From the NCBI GenBank assembly GCA_937920725.1, contig CALEUW010000018.1:1-64000 (forward strand): 64,000 nt of DNA, in the 5' to 3' direction. The DNA is from UMGS1601 sp900553335 (lineage in GTDB: Bacteria > Bacillota > Clostridia > Oscillospirales > Ruminococcaceae). Shown here piece after piece: positions 29,051-38,929 of the stretch; position 1 is the first letter of the stretch, and every line of letters starts with the position of its first letter. The notes beneath the pieces were generated by a model. The model had not been told where the DNA came from. It worked only from the letters and a program-made list of their open reading frames with translations, and did no database searches. The position numbers and the translations under genes were made by a program.

Positions 29051-31513
29051 ATGCAGACAAGATTTACTGTAGCGAAAATAGCACTTTCGGGTACGGCTTT
29101 AAGCTTTGATACGGAGTACAGCTATAATTTGCCGCAGAGTCTTGCGAGCAAAGCTCTCCCCGGATCAAGGGTAATCGTTCCGTTCGGAAGAGGAAATCGT
29201 AAACGAGTTGGTTTTATAACAAGGCTTTACGAGTGCGACCGTATGCGTGAGGAGCTTAAAAATATAATAAGTGTAGTTGACGTACAGCCGCTTGTAAATG
29301 AGGAGATGCTCAGGCTTATATTTTGGCTTAAAGACAATACCTTCTGCACTTATTTTGAAGCTTACAAAACTATCGTGCCTATTGGATATGATTATAATCT
29401 TTCTACGCATTACAAGGCTGTAAATGCACACATTGATGCTGAGCTTTCAAAAGATGAGCAAAGCTTGTTTGATGCTTTTATGCTTGCTGAAAATCAGAGA
29501 GAAAAAGACCTTTTAATGGCTTATAACGGAGATCCTGAAAAAAAGGCATTGGTGGAAGCTCTTATTGAAAAGGGTGTAATAGAAGAAGCGGACGTTTTAA
29601 AAAGAAAGGTTGGCGATGAAACCATACGAATGGTCAAGCTGACTAATGCTTTTTTAGACGCTGAAGTCGGAGGTAAAATAACGCCTAAACAACAGCAGAT
29701 AATAGATTTGCTGGCGCAGTGTGAAACGGCATCAATTAAAGAAATCTGCTATATGCTCGGCGTAACGCAGTCTATTATAAAAAGGCTTATACAAAACGGT
29801 ATATGCGAAATTTATGAAGCTGAGGTTTTAAGAACTCCGAATTTTAAAGAAACGGATCGTATAGACCCCGAAAGCATTATTTTAAACGATGATCAGCAAA
29901 GGGTGTTTTTAGGAATCCTTGAGCTTATCAGACTGTCAAAGCCTTGCGGATCGCTGTTATACGGAGTTACGGGAAGCGGAAAAACAAGCGTTTTTATTAA
30001 GCTGATACATGAAGTATTAAAGTCTGGCAAAACCGCACTTATGCTTATTCCCGAAATTTCGCTTACACCGCAGACGGTAATGAAATTCCGCTCGCTTTTC
30101 GGTGAAACGGTTGCAGTTATACATTCAAACCTATCGCTGGGACAGCGGGTTGATGAATTTAAACGGATAAGATCGGGAGATGCGAGAATCGTGATCGGAA
30201 CACGTTCGGCTGTGTTTGCACCGCTTGACAACATCGGAATCATTATAATGGACGAAGAGGGCGAGCATACATATAAGTCCGAAAATTCACCCAGATATCA
30301 TGCGAGAGATGTTGCTATTCAGAGGTGCGGTCATCACGGCGCTGTACTTTTGCTTGCTTCTGCAACACCGTCTATTGAAAGCTATTATTATGCAAAGTCA
30401 GGAAGGTTTCATCTTTTTGAGCTTCCTAAAAGATATAACAAGACCTCTTTGCCGAGGGTTATTACAGTTGATATGCAGACAGAGGTGCAGGACGGAAATA
30501 ACTCGCTTTTTTCAAGATCGCTTAAAGATGCAATAGAAGATAATCTTAAAAGAAACGAGCAGTCGATTTTGCTTCTCAACAGGCGTGGGTTTAACACTTA
30601 TATAACCTGTCTTGATTGCAGAATGCCGGTCGAGTGTCCTAATTGTAACATTCCGCTTACATATCATAAGAAAAATAATCGGCTTATGTGTCACTACTGC
30701 GGTTATTCAAGAGCAAAAGTGACCGAGTGTGAGCATTGCCACAGCACTCATTTAAAGGCAACGGGCATCGGAACCCAGCGTGTTGAAGACGAGGTCGAGC
30801 GGCTGTTTCCGAATGCGAGAGTTTTAAGAATGGACGCAGATACTACGTCTTCGAGATATTCTTACGAAAAGTATTTTGATGCATTTGCAAAGGGTGAGTA
30901 TGATATAATGCTCGGAACGCAAATGATAGCAAAAGGACTTGACTTTGAAAATGTTACGCTTGTCGGTGTTCTATCGCTTGACAGAAGTCTTTATACAGGC
31001 GGATTTCAAAGCTATGAGAAAACCTTTTCACTGCTGACTCAAGTTGTGGGAAGATCCGGCAGGGGGAGCAAAAAAGGAGTTGCTTTTATACAGACTTTTT
31101 CACCTGAGCATTATGTGATTAGTCTTGCTTCAAAGCAGGATTACAAGAAGTTTTATGAGGGCGAAATAGAGCTAAGACGTGCGCTTACATATCCGCCGTT
31201 TTGTGACATATGCGTTGTAGGGATTTCAAGCGAAATAAACGATGAAGCTCAAAAAAGCTCGCAGGAGTTTATAAATATTTTAAAACAAAACATAGATGAG
31301 TTGAATTATAAAATGCCAATGCGTGTACTTGGACCGTCGCCGTGCATTATGACAAGGATAAACGGAAGATTCAGGCACAGGATAATAATAAAATGCAAAA
31401 ACAACTCTGCATTTCGAAGTCTTATGAGTAAAACACTTGTTGACGCTTCTAAATCAAAGGTGTTTTGCAACACACGGCTTTTTGCTGACATAAACGGCGA
31501 TACGGGAATCTAA
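29051..31513 (+). CDS. priA: Primosomal replication restart helicase PriA
   Basis: PriA recognises stalled forks and reloads the replicative helicase. The 820-residue protein has the N-terminal 3'-end-binding domain, a helicase core with Walker A YGVTGSGKTSVFI, and a motif II reading IMDEEGEHTYKSE. The common form of motif II is DEEH, so a Gly replaces the usual His. A zinc-binding insert follows with four CxxC pairs (CLDCRMPVECPNC, CHYCGYS, CEHCHS), then QVVGRSGRGSKKG in helicase motif VI. Length is slightly above the family norm. It is preceded by GGGAGTAGG. Confidence 0.97.
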   Translation: MQTRFTVAKIALSGTALSFDTEYSYNLPQSLASKALPGSRVIVPFGRGNRKRVGFITRLYECDRMREELKNIISVVDVQPLVNEEMLRLIFWLKDNTFCTYFEAYKTIVPIGYDYNLSTHYKAVNAHIDAELSKDEQSLFDAFMLAENQREKDLLMAYNGDPEKKALVEALIEKGVIEEADVLKRKVGDETIRMVKLTNAFLDAEVGGKITPKQQQIIDLLAQCETASIKEICYMLGVTQSIIKRLIQNGICEIYEAEVLRTPNFKETDRIDPESIILNDDQQRVFLGILELIRLSKPCGSLLYGVTGSGKTSVFIKLIHEVLKSGKTALMLIPEISLTPQTVMKFRSLFGETVAVIHSNLSLGQRVDEFKRIRSGDARIVIGTRSAVFAPLDNIGIIIMDEEGEHTYKSENSPRYHARDVAIQRCGHHGAVLLLASATPSIESYYYAKSGRFHLFELPKRYNKTSLPRVITVDMQTEVQDGNNSLFSRSLKDAIEDNLKRNEQSILLLNRRGFNTYITCLDCRMPVECPNCNIPLTYHKKNNRLMCHYCGYSRAKVTECEHCHSTHLKATGIGTQRVEDEVERLFPNARVLRMDADTTSSRYSYEKYFDAFAKGEYDIMLGTQMIAKGLDFENVTLVGVLSLDRSLYTGGFQSYEKTFSLLTQVVGRSGRGSKKGVAFIQTFSPEHYVISLASKQDYKKFYEGEIELRRALTYPPFCDICVVGISSEINDEAQKSSQEFINILKQNIDELNYKMPMRVLGPSPCIMTRINGRFRHRIIIKCKNNSAFRSLMSKTLVDASKSKVFCNTRLFADINGDTGI

Positions 31514-31530
31514 AACAAAAGGAGAATAAA

Positions 31531-32001
31531 ATGGCACTTAGAACAATACTAAACAGAAGAGATGAAGCGCTGTCTAAAAAATGCAGACCTGTGGAGAAGT
31601 TTGACGAAAAGCTTCATATTCTTCTTGATGATATGAAAGAAACGCTTTATAATGCTGACGGAGCAGGACTTGCAGCGCCGCAGGTTGGAATATTAAGAAG
31701 AGCTTGCGTTATAGATGTCGGAGAGGGATATATAGAGCTTATAAATCCGGAAATAATCTCTCAAAGCGGAGAGCAGACGGATGTTGAGGGATGTCTTTCA
31801 TGCCCGGGAGAATGGGGATATGTCACAAGAGCAATGAACGTCACATTTAAAGCGCAGGATAGAAACGGAAACCATTATGAGAAAAGCGTAGAGGGGCTTT
31901 TTGCAAGATGCGTTTTGCATGAATGCGATCATCTTGACGGAAAGGTTTTTACTTCTTTAGTTACAGAATGGGTAGATCCAAAGGAGCTTGAGAAAAATTG
32001 A
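31531..32001 (+). CDS. def: Peptide deformylase
   Basis: Def removes the N-formyl group from new proteins using Fe2+/Zn2+. All three motifs are intact: GAGLAAPQVG (motif 1), EGCLSCPG (motif 2 with the metal Cys) and HECDH (motif 3, metal His plus catalytic Glu). At 156 residues it is a normal type 1B/2 enzyme. It is preceded by AAAGGAG and overlaps fmt, its pathway partner, by 4 bases. Confidence 0.98.
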   Translation: MALRTILNRRDEALSKKCRPVEKFDEKLHILLDDMKETLYNADGAGLAAPQVGILRRACVIDVGEGYIELINPEIISQSGEQTDVEGCLSCPGEWGYVTRAMNVTFKAQDRNGNHYEKSVEGLFARCVLHECDHLDGKVFTSLVTEWVDPKELEKN

Positions 32002-32930
32002 GAATAATATATATGGGAACGCCTGATTTTGCTATTCCTGCCTTACAATCTCTTATTGATTCAGAGCATGAGGTAGCGGCGGTTTTTACTCAGCCCGATA
32101 AGCCTAAAGGCAGGGGAATGAAGCTTGCAGCGTCACCGGTAAAGAAGCTTGCTCAAGAAAACGGTATCGAGGTTTTTCAGCCTCAAAGTCTTAAACAGAA
32201 CGCTGACGAATATATTTCAAAAATCAGAGAAATAGATCCTGATGTAATAGTCGTTGCGGCATACGGAAAAATACTTCCTAAAGAGATTTTGGAAATCCCG
32301 GAATTTGGATGTGTAAATGTGCATGGTTCGCTTTTGCCGAAATACAGAGGAGCTGCGCCTATTCAGCACGCTGTTTTAAACGGGGATGAAAAAACCGGAA
32401 TCACTACAATGCTTATGGCTGAGGGACTTGACACAGGAGATATACTTCTTACGAGCGAAACCAAGATCGGCGAAAATGAAACCGCAGAGGAGCTTTTTGA
32501 CCGTCTTTCGGTTTTGGGCGCAGAGCTTTTGATGAACACGCTGAAAGAGCTTGAAAATGGAAATATAACGCCCAAAAAGCAGGATGAGCAAAACGCAAGC
32601 TATGCGTCGATGCTTGCAAAGGATATGTGTGAAATTGACTTTTCAAAGAGTGCTTTTGAAGTCCACAAAAAAATATGCGGACTTTCAAGCTGGCCATGTG
32701 CTTCTACCAGGCTTATGGGCAAGCGAATAAAAGTATACCGCTCAGAAATTGTTGACATAGATACAAATGAAAAGCAAAACGGAAGCGTAATAGATGAAAA
32801 TAAATTCATTGTTGCTTGTAAGGATAAAGCTGTTAAACTTGTTACGGTACAGCTTGAAGGCTCAAAGAAAATGAGCGCCGAGGACTTTTTAAGGGGAAGA
32901 AAAATAGACAGGGGTACAATTTTAGGTTAA
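31998..32930 (+). CDS. fmt: Methionyl-tRNA formyltransferase
   Basis: Fmt adds a formyl group from 10-formyl-THF to initiator Met-tRNA. The 310-residue protein begins IIYMGTPDFAIPALQSL. It has the catalytic/formyl-binding block NVHGSLLPKYRGAAPIQHA and AEGLDTGDIL, then the OB-like C-terminal domain. The start is a TTG at 31998 overlapping the def stop (TTGA), a common coupled start in this operon. No better start exists nearby. Confidence 0.97.
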   Translation: MRIIYMGTPDFAIPALQSLIDSEHEVAAVFTQPDKPKGRGMKLAASPVKKLAQENGIEVFQPQSLKQNADEYISKIREIDPDVIVVAAYGKILPKEILEIPEFGCVNVHGSLLPKYRGAAPIQHAVLNGDEKTGITTMLMAEGLDTGDILLTSETKIGENETAEELFDRLSVLGAELLMNTLKELENGNITPKKQDEQNASYASMLAKDMCEIDFSKSAFEVHKKICGLSSWPCASTRLMGKRIKVYRSEIVDIDTNEKQNGSVIDENKFIVACKDKAVKLVTVQLEGSKKMSAEDFLRGRKIDRGTILG

Positions 32931-32946
32931 AAAAGGAGAATAATTT

Positions 32947-33696
32947 ATGTTTTTTGGATGGTTTTATTACGACTGGACTATTTTGATTTTGATTCCGCCG
33001 ATGATTTTTGCGCTTATAGCGCAGGCAAAGGTGAATTCGGCATATAAAAAATATTCGCAAGTCAGAAGTTCAAGAGGAATTACTGCCCATGAAGCGGCAA
33101 GACAGATTTTAGATGCAAACGGTCTGTCTTATATAAAAATAGAGCACATTTCAGGAAAGCTTACTGACCATTACGATCCAAAAGCTGAGGTGATAAGGCT
33201 TTCTGACAGCGTTGACGGAAATCAGTCGGTAGCTGCGATTGGTATTGCGGCTCACGAATGCGGTCATGCGATCCAGCACGCTGAAGGATATGCTCCTATT
33301 AAGCTTCGCTCGGCTTTAGTTCCGGTTACCAACATAGGTTCAAGGCTGTCTATGATTTTCATTATCATAGGTCTTGTTTTGGTATCGGCTCAAAGAACTG
33401 CGGAAGCAGCCGGAATGTATAACTTTGGAATGATGATCGCCGTTATCGGAATACTTCTTTTCTCACTTTCTACAATTTTTCAGCTTGTAACTCTTCCTGT
33501 GGAGTTTAATGCATCGAGCCGTGCTCTTAAAACGCTTGATGAGTTTCATATACTTGAGGACAGCGAAATTCCTCAGGCAAGAAAGGTTTTATCAGCAGCT
33601 GCTATGACGTATGTTGCGGCTTTGATATCATCTTTGGCGTCACTTCTCAGAATAGTGCTTATAGTGCTTGGTTCGGGAAGGGGCAGAAGAGATTGA
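32947..33696 (+). CDS. yugP: Zinc-dependent membrane protease (YugP, peptidase family M.. Zn_peptidase_2)
   Basis: This 249-residue membrane protein has a zinc-binding HECGHAIQH motif (HExxH plus a downstream His) near residue 105. It has an N-terminal membrane helix and two or three helices in the second half (SMIFIIIGLVLV, FGMMIAVIGILLF, YVAALISSLASLLRI). Family members are found in nearly all Firmicutes but are poorly characterised. In Clostridia the gene often lies after fmt, as here. It ends in a TTGA overlap with rsmB. Substrates are unknown. Confidence 0.9.
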   Translation: MFFGWFYYDWTILILIPPMIFALIAQAKVNSAYKKYSQVRSSRGITAHEAARQILDANGLSYIKIEHISGKLTDHYDPKAEVIRLSDSVDGNQSVAAIGIAAHECGHAIQHAEGYAPIKLRSALVPVTNIGSRLSMIFIIIGLVLVSAQRTAEAAGMYNFGMMIAVIGILLFSLSTIFQLVTLPVEFNASSRALKTLDEFHILEDSEIPQARKVLSAAAMTYVAALISSLASLLRIVLIVLGSGRGRRD

Positions 33697-34982
33697 CGCA
33701 AAGAGCATTTGTATTAAAACTTCTTTTAAAACTTGAGGAAAATGACAGCTATTCAAATATATTGCTTGATAAAGAACTTTTAAATGTGGAGTTTTCTGAG
33801 CAGGAAAAGTCTTTTGTAACAGCTCTTTTTTATGGTGTTATTGAGCGTAGGATAACGCTCGACTATTATATTTCCAAGCTTTCAAAAGTAAGAGTAAAAA
33901 AAATGGACGCCGATATTCTTTTTATTTTGAGAATGGGAATTTATCAGATAATGTATATGGATTCTGTTCCTGATTCGGCTGCTGTAAATGAAAGCGTAAA
34001 GCTTGCGAAAAAAAATAAAAATCCAAGACTTTCTGGCTTTGTAAACGGAATTTTAAGGTCGTTTTTAAGAGAGCGTAAAAGCATTAAGCTTCCTGTCGAT
34101 AAAATGGCGAAACTAAGCGTTTTGTATTCCTGTCCGCAGTGGCTTGCAGCAAAGCTTATAAACGAATACGGCGAGGAAAACGCAAAGGATTTTTTGGAAA
34201 ATTCGCTTAAGGCGAGCGAGGTGTTTTTAAGGACAAATACAACAATAATTGATTCTGAGCCGCTTGCTGGTAAGCTATTGGAAGAAAATATAGATGCTAA
34301 AATCTGCGACTTTGATAAGAATGCTGTCGTGGCACATGGCGGCGTTTTTAACACCAAGGCGTATAAAGATGGATTTTTCCACGCACAGGATTATTCAAGT
34401 CAGTACGCAGTTAAAATTCTTGATCCAAAGCCGGGTGAAAGAGTTCTTGATATTTGTTCTGCTCCGGGGGGGAAAGCTTTTACGGCGGCAGAGCTTATGA
34501 AAAACAAAGGCGAGATTGTGGCGTGTGACTTGTATGAGCAAAGAGTCAGTCTTATAAAAAACGGAGCTGACAGGCTCGGGCTTGATATAATAAATACAAA
34601 AGTAAATGATGCGCTTAAATTTAACAGCGATTTTGGAGAGTTTGACAGAGTGCTTTGCGATGTTCCTTGCTCCGGACTTGGAGTTATAAAGCGAAAGCCC
34701 GAAATAAAATATAAGAAAAAAGAGGAGTTTGACGAGCTTCCCGAAATTCAGTTTGGAATTCTTGAATGTACATCCCGATATGTAAAATCGGGCGGCAGAC
34801 TGGTTTATTCTACATGTACTTTAAACAAATCAGAAAATGAGGAGGTAGTTTTAAAGTTTTTAAAACTACATAAAACCTTTTCGCCTGACGGAGTGTTTAA
34901 CGGGGATTTTACAAAAACTGTTTTTCCGAAATGTTTTGGCTCAGACGGATTTTTCATAAGCGTTTTAAAACGAATTGATTAG
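33693..34982 (+). CDS. rsmB: 16S rRNA (cytosine967-C5)-methyltransferase RsmB
   Basis: RsmB methylates C967 of 16S rRNA using SAM. The 429-residue protein has an N-terminal NusB-like domain (about 1-130) and a Rossmann methyltransferase domain. The latter shows CSAPGGKAFTAAEL for SAM binding, DVPCSGLGVIKRKPE with one catalytic Cys, and VYSTCTLNKSENE with the second Cys. The TTG start at 33693 overlaps the protease stop. It is followed 15 bases later by rlmN, the next RNA methyltransferase. Confidence 0.96.
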   Translation: MTQRAFVLKLLLKLEENDSYSNILLDKELLNVEFSEQEKSFVTALFYGVIERRITLDYYISKLSKVRVKKMDADILFILRMGIYQIMYMDSVPDSAAVNESVKLAKKNKNPRLSGFVNGILRSFLRERKSIKLPVDKMAKLSVLYSCPQWLAAKLINEYGEENAKDFLENSLKASEVFLRTNTTIIDSEPLAGKLLEENIDAKICDFDKNAVVAHGGVFNTKAYKDGFFHAQDYSSQYAVKILDPKPGERVLDICSAPGGKAFTAAELMKNKGEIVACDLYEQRVSLIKNGADRLGLDIINTKVNDALKFNSDFGEFDRVLCDVPCSGLGVIKRKPEIKYKKKEEFDELPEIQFGILECTSRYVKSGGRLVYSTCTLNKSENEEVVLKFLKLHKTFSPDGVFNGDFTKTVFPKCFGSDGFFISVLKRID

Positions 34983-34997
34983 TGGTGAAAACATTTT

Positions 34998-36032
34998 ATG
35001 AATTTTGAAAAAACGGATATTTTATCACTTGAGTTTGAGAAACTCGAAAGAGAAGTGATAGCTCTTGGCGAAGCGAAATTCAGGGCATCACAGTTATTTG
35101 GCTGGCTGCATGAAAAGCGTGTAAAAAGCTTTGATGAAATGACAAATCTTTCTTCATCTCTTCGGGATAAGCTGAATGAGCGGTTTTATATAAATCAAAT
35201 CTCTGTGTCAAAAAGACTTGCGTCAAACAAGGATAATACAGTAAAGTACTTGTATGAGCTTTCTGACAAAAACCATATCGAAACTGTTTTAATGGAATAT
35301 GACCATGGAACAAGTCTTTGCATTTCAACTCAGGTTGGATGCAAGATGGGATGCAAGTTCTGTGCGTCAACAATAGCAGGTTTTAAAAGAAATTTAACTC
35401 CGTCTGAAATGCTTTTGCAGATTTATGAGACAGAGAAGCTTGAAGGAAAAAAAGTTCAAAGCTTAGTTTTGATGGGAATAGGCGAGCCTCTTGACAATTT
35501 TGATAACGTCATAAGTTTTTTAAGACTTTTGAGTGATAAAAGAGGCAAAAATTTATCTTTAAGACATGTGTCGCTTTCGACCTGCGGAATTGTTCCGAGG
35601 ATAAAAGAGCTGGCAGAGCTGGAGCTTGGGATAACTTTATCCGTTTCTCTTCATGCCGCAAACGACAGCACAAGGTCAAAGATAATGCCTATCAATAATA
35701 AATACAGCATATCAGAGCTGATCAAAGCTTGCAAAGAGTATTTTTCAAAAACCGGAAGACGGATTTCCTTTGAATATTCGGTTATAGACGGGGTAAATGA
35801 CAAACACAAAAATGCCGAGGAGATATATAAGCTTTTGGGCGGGTTCAACTGTCACATAAATATTATTCCCGTAAACAAAATCAAAGAGCGAAGCTTTACA
35901 TCAAACCGAAAAAGTGCAAATGCTTTTAAAAAGTATCTTGAGGATTTCGGAATGAACGCAACGGTAAGGCGGACGCTTGGAAGTGATATAGATGCTGCCT
36001 GCGGACAGCTCAGGCGTGAGTATGAAATATGA
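34998..36032 (+). CDS. rlmN: Dual-specificity rRNA/tRNA adenine-C2 methyltransferase RlmN
   Basis: RlmN is a radical-SAM enzyme that methylates A2503 of 23S rRNA and A37 of some tRNAs. The 344-residue protein has the cluster motif CKMGCKFCAS (CxxxCxxC) and VLMGIGEPLDN. The C-terminal methyl-carrier Cys lies in DAACGQLRREYE. It follows rsmB and precedes prpC in the conserved order. The ATG at 34998 is preceded by a modest GTGGTGAAAAC region. Confidence 0.97.
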   Translation: MNFEKTDILSLEFEKLEREVIALGEAKFRASQLFGWLHEKRVKSFDEMTNLSSSLRDKLNERFYINQISVSKRLASNKDNTVKYLYELSDKNHIETVLMEYDHGTSLCISTQVGCKMGCKFCASTIAGFKRNLTPSEMLLQIYETEKLEGKKVQSLVLMGIGEPLDNFDNVISFLRLLSDKRGKNLSLRHVSLSTCGIVPRIKELAELELGITLSVSLHAANDSTRSKIMPINNKYSISELIKACKEYFSKTGRRISFEYSVIDGVNDKHKNAEEIYKLLGGFNCHINIIPVNKIKERSFTSNRKSANAFKKYLEDFGMNATVRRTLGSDIDAACGQLRREYEI

Positions 36033-36063
36033 TGAAAAGATTATGAAAGGATGGTGAGGTGAC

Positions 36064-36789
36064 TTGTTTATAACAGCTAAAAGCGATATAGGGCTGGTAA
36101 GAAGTGAAAATCAGGATAATTTTAAAATAAGTCTGATCGAAGAAACTGCGATAGCCGTTGTGTGTGACGGTATGGGCGGTGCGCTTGCAGGTGGAGAAGC
36201 GAGCGAGGTAGCTTCAAACGTAGTGTTTGACCGTATAAACTTAAGCTTAAGACCTGAGATGAATCAGAGAAATATACAAAATCTTTTGGTAACGGCTCTT
36301 AGGACGGCAAACACGGTTGTTTATGACAAAAGCAAGTCGGATAAACTTAAAGAGGGTATGGGTACTACCTGTGTTGCCGCAATTGCGACAAAGGATATGG
36401 CATATGTAGCGAGCGTTGGCGACAGCAGGGCATATCTTTTGGACGGAAACGGTATTGTGCAAATAACCCGTGATCACACATATGTGGAAATGCTGCAAAG
36501 TCAGGGTGTTTACGATGAAAATGACGAAACGGTCGCCGGTATGAGCCATATTATCACAAAGGCGATAGGTACAGAAGAAAATGTCGATCCTGATTTCTTT
36601 GAAGTGCCGTTAAAGGAAAAATCGGTATTACTGTTATGCTCAGACGGGCTTACAAATTATTTGACCGATGAACAAATATATAACTATGTATATTTAAAAC
36701 CGCTGGAATCGGCTATAAACGATATGATAAACAGCTGTAACGATTCGGGCGGAAAAGACAACATAACGATTGCAATTATTGTAAACTGA
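36064..36789 (+). CDS. prpC: PP2C-type protein phosphatase PrpC/Stp
   Basis: PrpC is the Mn2+/Mg2+-dependent Ser/Thr phosphatase that opposes PrkC. The 241-residue protein has the PP2C motifs RSENQDN, VCDGMGGALAGGEAS, ASVGDSRAYLL, LLCSDGLTNYL and GGKDNITIAI, which include the metal-binding aspartates. The start is TTG 36064, preceded by GATGGTGAGGTGAC. It forms a phosphatase-kinase pair with prkC 26 bases downstream. Confidence 0.96.
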   Translation: MFITAKSDIGLVRSENQDNFKISLIEETAIAVVCDGMGGALAGGEASEVASNVVFDRINLSLRPEMNQRNIQNLLVTALRTANTVVYDKSKSDKLKEGMGTTCVAAIATKDMAYVASVGDSRAYLLDGNGIVQITRDHTYVEMLQSQGVYDENDETVAGMSHIITKAIGTEENVDPDFFEVPLKEKSVLLLCSDGLTNYLTDEQIYNYVYLKPLESAINDMINSCNDSGGKDNITIAIIVN

Positions 36790-36815
36790 TAGAACAAAAG
36801 GGAGGAAAGGTAAAG

Positions 36816-38924
36816 ATGGATAACTATATCGGAAAGAGATTAGACGGAAGATATGAGATTACAGAGCTTATAGGAATGGGCGGAATGGCTGATGTATATA
36901 AGGCTGTAGATATCATGGAGGACAGAACCGTTGCGGTGAAAATTCTTAAAAATGAATTTTCTGAGAACGAAGAGTTTATAAGAAGATTTCGCAATGAGAG
37001 CAAGGCTATTGCCGTTTTATCGCATCCTAATATTGTAAAGATTTACGATGTTGGATTTTCGGATGAGGTTCAGTATATCGTTATGGAATACATAAACGGT
37101 ATAACGTTAAAGGAATTTATCGAGCAGCAGGGCGTTTTAAGATGGAAGGATGCGTTGCATTTTACCATTCAGGTTTTAAAGGCACTTCAGCACGCACACG
37201 ACAGAGGCATAGTTCATAGAGATATAAAGCCTCAGAATATAATGCTCTTTACCGATGGAACAATCAAGGTAATGGATTTTGGTATTGCAAGATTTTCCCG
37301 TCAGGACGGAAGAACTCTTTCTGATAAAACTATAGGCTCTGTTCATTATATTTCACCTGAGCAGGCAAGGGGAGATATAACCGACGAAAAGAGTGATATA
37401 TATTCTGTCGGTGTAATGCTTTATGAAATGCTTACAGGCGTAAAGCCGTTTGAGGCAGAAAATCCGGTAGCAGTTGCTCTTATGCATATGCAGGAAAAGG
37501 CTAAAAATCCAAGAGATATTGTAGCTGCAATTCCTGAACCTCTCGAAGAAATAGTAATGCACGCAATGGAAAGAGAGCCGGAAAGAAGATATCAGTCTGC
37601 ATCCCAGATGCTTAAGGACATAGAAACGTTTAAGCATGATCCGGATGTTGTTTTCGGATATACGTCATCAGTTCAGGATCCCGAGTCTACAATATTCTTT
37701 AATCCTATAACTCCGGCTGAGATAAATAACAGCTCAAAGCAACAGATTCAGCCCGATGACGAAGATGAAGAATACTACGATGAAGGAGAGAACGAGGAGG
37801 AAGAGGAGAAGAAACGATCCTATGTAATACCTATCCTTGCAGCGGTTACTGTTGCGGTTGTCATCGTTGCTGCGTTTACTATTCTATTTATGGTTATGAA
37901 ATCAATGGGAGGACTTGCAGGAAGCAACGGTACTATCACAATTCCGAAATTTATCGGAATGAATATAACAGATGCAAGAGCAGAATACGGCGATAAGCTT
38001 ATCTTTGTTACACAGGAAGAAAACAATGATGAGTATGCCGAGGGAATAATTTTTGAACAGAGTATTGAAGAGGGTGAGATTAAAAAGGAAGGCGTTGAGA
38101 TCGAGCTTAAGGTAAGTAAAGGACCTAAAACCGAGATAATACCTGACTTGACGAATCAGACATTTGAGGACGCAAGAAATCAGCTTGAAAAATTAGGCTT
38201 TAGCGCTTCTGAAACTCTTCAAAACTCAGACGATGTTGATGAAGGACGTGTTATAAAGACAAATCCTGCCGTTAATGAAGAGGCAGCTGTAGGTTCTACA
38301 ATCAAGGTTTTTGTAAGTAAAGGACCTTTGCAAAAAACCGTAAAAGTTCCCGATGTTTTAGGGAAAACATCAGGTGATGCAAAGGCTATTTTAGAGAAGA
38401 ATAAGCTTACGGTCACACTTGAGGATATTGATACAGATGAGGTCGAAAAGGGAAAGGTAGTTTTTCAGTCTATTTCAGAAGGACAGTATGTTGATGTCAA
38501 TACAGAAATAGTTTTGCAAATTTCTACCGGAGAAGCAGCGACTGCAACAGTGTCTATTCCTCTTAATATTCCGATAGGGGCTTGGGGAAATTATGTGGTA
38601 AACGTATCCGTCAACGGTTCGTTGGTAAATACGCAGAATATAGACGATGCTGAGAGATGGGCAGGAGGAAATATTTCTGTTGAGGTTTCCGGAAAAGGTG
38701 AGGAAACTGTTGTTCTTTCCGTAACCTGTGCTGCAAGCGGAAAAACCTCAACCTATGGACAGTATAGCGTTGATTATAAATCAAAGGATTATAGCACGGT
38801 TTCAAATAATCCAAATTGCTTTGTTGATATAACACCTGAGCAGCCTACTGAAAAAGAGCCTGATACGGACGCTCCGGCTGAAGATCTGTCAGATAACGCA
38901 TATCCGGTTGATATTTCCGAGTGA
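36816..38924 (+). CDS. prkC: Ser/Thr protein kinase PrkC with PASTA domains
   Basis: PrkC senses muropeptides or lipid II through its outer PASTA domains and phosphorylates wall, division and germination proteins. The 702-residue protein has a kinase domain (1-270) with GMGGMADVYKA, VAVKIL, HRDIKPQNIM, DFGIARF and SVHYISPEQARG. An acidic juxtamembrane region follows, then one membrane helix at about 336-363 and three PASTA domains at about 374-437, 439-505 and 506-576. A C-terminal beta-rich domain and a Pro/Asp/Glu tail end the chain. It is preceded by GGGAGGAAAGG. Three PASTA repeats equal the B. subtilis number. Confidence 0.97.
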   Translation: MDNYIGKRLDGRYEITELIGMGGMADVYKAVDIMEDRTVAVKILKNEFSENEEFIRRFRNESKAIAVLSHPNIVKIYDVGFSDEVQYIVMEYINGITLKEFIEQQGVLRWKDALHFTIQVLKALQHAHDRGIVHRDIKPQNIMLFTDGTIKVMDFGIARFSRQDGRTLSDKTIGSVHYISPEQARGDITDEKSDIYSVGVMLYEMLTGVKPFEAENPVAVALMHMQEKAKNPRDIVAAIPEPLEEIVMHAMEREPERRYQSASQMLKDIETFKHDPDVVFGYTSSVQDPESTIFFNPITPAEINNSSKQQIQPDDEDEEYYDEGENEEEEEKKRSYVIPILAAVTVAVVIVAAFTILFMVMKSMGGLAGSNGTITIPKFIGMNITDARAEYGDKLIFVTQEENNDEYAEGIIFEQSIEEGEIKKEGVEIELKVSKGPKTEIIPDLTNQTFEDARNQLEKLGFSASETLQNSDDVDEGRVIKTNPAVNEEAAVGSTIKVFVSKGPLQKTVKVPDVLGKTSGDAKAILEKNKLTVTLEDIDTDEVEKGKVVFQSISEGQYVDVNTEIVLQISTGEAATATVSIPLNIPIGAWGNYVVNVSVNGSLVNTQNIDDAERWAGGNISVEVSGKGEETVVLSVTCAASGKTSTYGQYSVDYKSKDYSTVSNNPNCFVDITPEQPTEKEPDTDAPAEDLSDNAYPVDISE

Positions 38925-38929
38925 TTAAT

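Noticed and set aside
29165..30243. Antisense open frames within priA and similar shadows in other long genes
   Set aside because: They lack ribosome binding sites, have no family motifs, and lie wholly within well-identified genes.
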